From: Staphylococcus ureilyticus
GTDB taxonomy: Bacteria; Bacillota; Bacilli; Staphylococcales; Staphylococcaceae
Assembly (NCBI RefSeq): GCF_002902235.1
Contig: NZ_PPRL01000012.1
Location: forward strand, 29,208 to 93,207
Direction of reading: 5' to 3'
DNA length: 64,000 bases
Shown here: positions 63,980 to 64,000 of the stretch, piece by piece
How positions within the stretch are numbered: the stretch's first letter is position 1
Layout of the letters: each line of letters opens with the position of its first letter
Notes under the pieces: model-generated
Seen by the model: the letters and a program-made list of their open reading frames with translations, nothing else
Told to the model about the DNA's origin: nothing
The model's database searches: none
Position numbers and translations under genes: made by a program

Positions 63980-64000
63980 CTGTCTCTTATACACATCTGA
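63980..64000 (+). other. Nextera transposon adapter at contig end (artefact)
   Basis: Bases 63980-63998 (CTGTCTCTTATACACATCT) are the reverse complement of the 19-bp Tn5 mosaic end used in Nextera libraries; the following GA matches the next two adapter bases on one of the two standard arms. It is not Staphylococcus DNA, and the true sequence ends near 63979. Confidence 0.96.

Overview
The window is AT-rich Staphylococcus DNA. The evidence is the core gene order (lipA, dltXABCD, nfu, ndh, pepA, mnhABCDEFG, ppiB, cvfD-like), strong AGGAGG-type ribosome binding sites and short intergenic terminators. Protein lengths match staphylococcal orthologues, but many residues differ from S. aureus, so a coagulase-negative species is likelier. 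I do not name a species. The last 21 bases (63980-64000) are Nextera transposon adapter, so the right edge is an assembly artefact.

Bases 1 to about 31.3 kb are the middle and right part of a siphovirus prophage of the HK97/phi-SLT/phi-PVL type. Order: early/middle accessory genes (DUF1064 nuclease, DUF3310, DNA methylase-like, YopX, dUTPase, RinB-like, DUF1514-like, RinA-like activator); a late promoter candidate with three 9-bp iterons; a P-loop/HNH fusion protein; small and large terminase, portal, ClpP-type prohead protease with a nested scaffold start, capsid; head-tail connectors, major tail protein, G/GT tail chaperones with a lambda-type slippery heptamer; a giant tape measure gene; Dit, Tal, beta-helix tailspike, BppU-type baseplate protein, XkdX; membrane proteins, holin and a CHAP/amidase endolysin. 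A Vsr-like homing-type endonuclease sits past the lysis genes. Integrase, repressor and the left attachment site lie outside the window. The tape measure gene carries two in-frame stop codons, so the prophage is probably unable to make normal tails.

From 31.4 kb to the end is host core chromosome: a CNNM/CBS transporter, a nitronate monooxygenase, DUF72, TSUP exporter, 5'-nucleotidase-like enzyme, lipoyl synthase, the yutD/yutE/yutF neighbourhood and a D-2-hydroxyacid dehydrogenase. Next come dltXABCD for D-alanylation of teichoic acids, then a block of iron-sulfur and respiratory genes (Nfu, YuzD-like, two FAD dehydrogenases, YuzB, an IscA-type protein), aminopeptidase, a Na+/H+ antiporter and a thioesterase. 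Last are an FAD monooxygenase-like gene, the seven-gene Mrp-type antiporter operon on the minus strand, a KapB-like gene, cyclophilin and an S1-domain RNA-binding protein. These host transcription units are mostly short and closed by strong hairpins, several usable in both directions.

I found no tRNA, rRNA, insertion sequence, CRISPR array or recognisable multi-gene defence system. The most notable points are the doubly nonsense-mutated tape measure gene, the nested scaffold start, the iteron-controlled late promoter, the P-loop/HNH fusion, the homing-type nuclease next to a cluster of integrase-arm-like repeats, and the adapter at the contig end.
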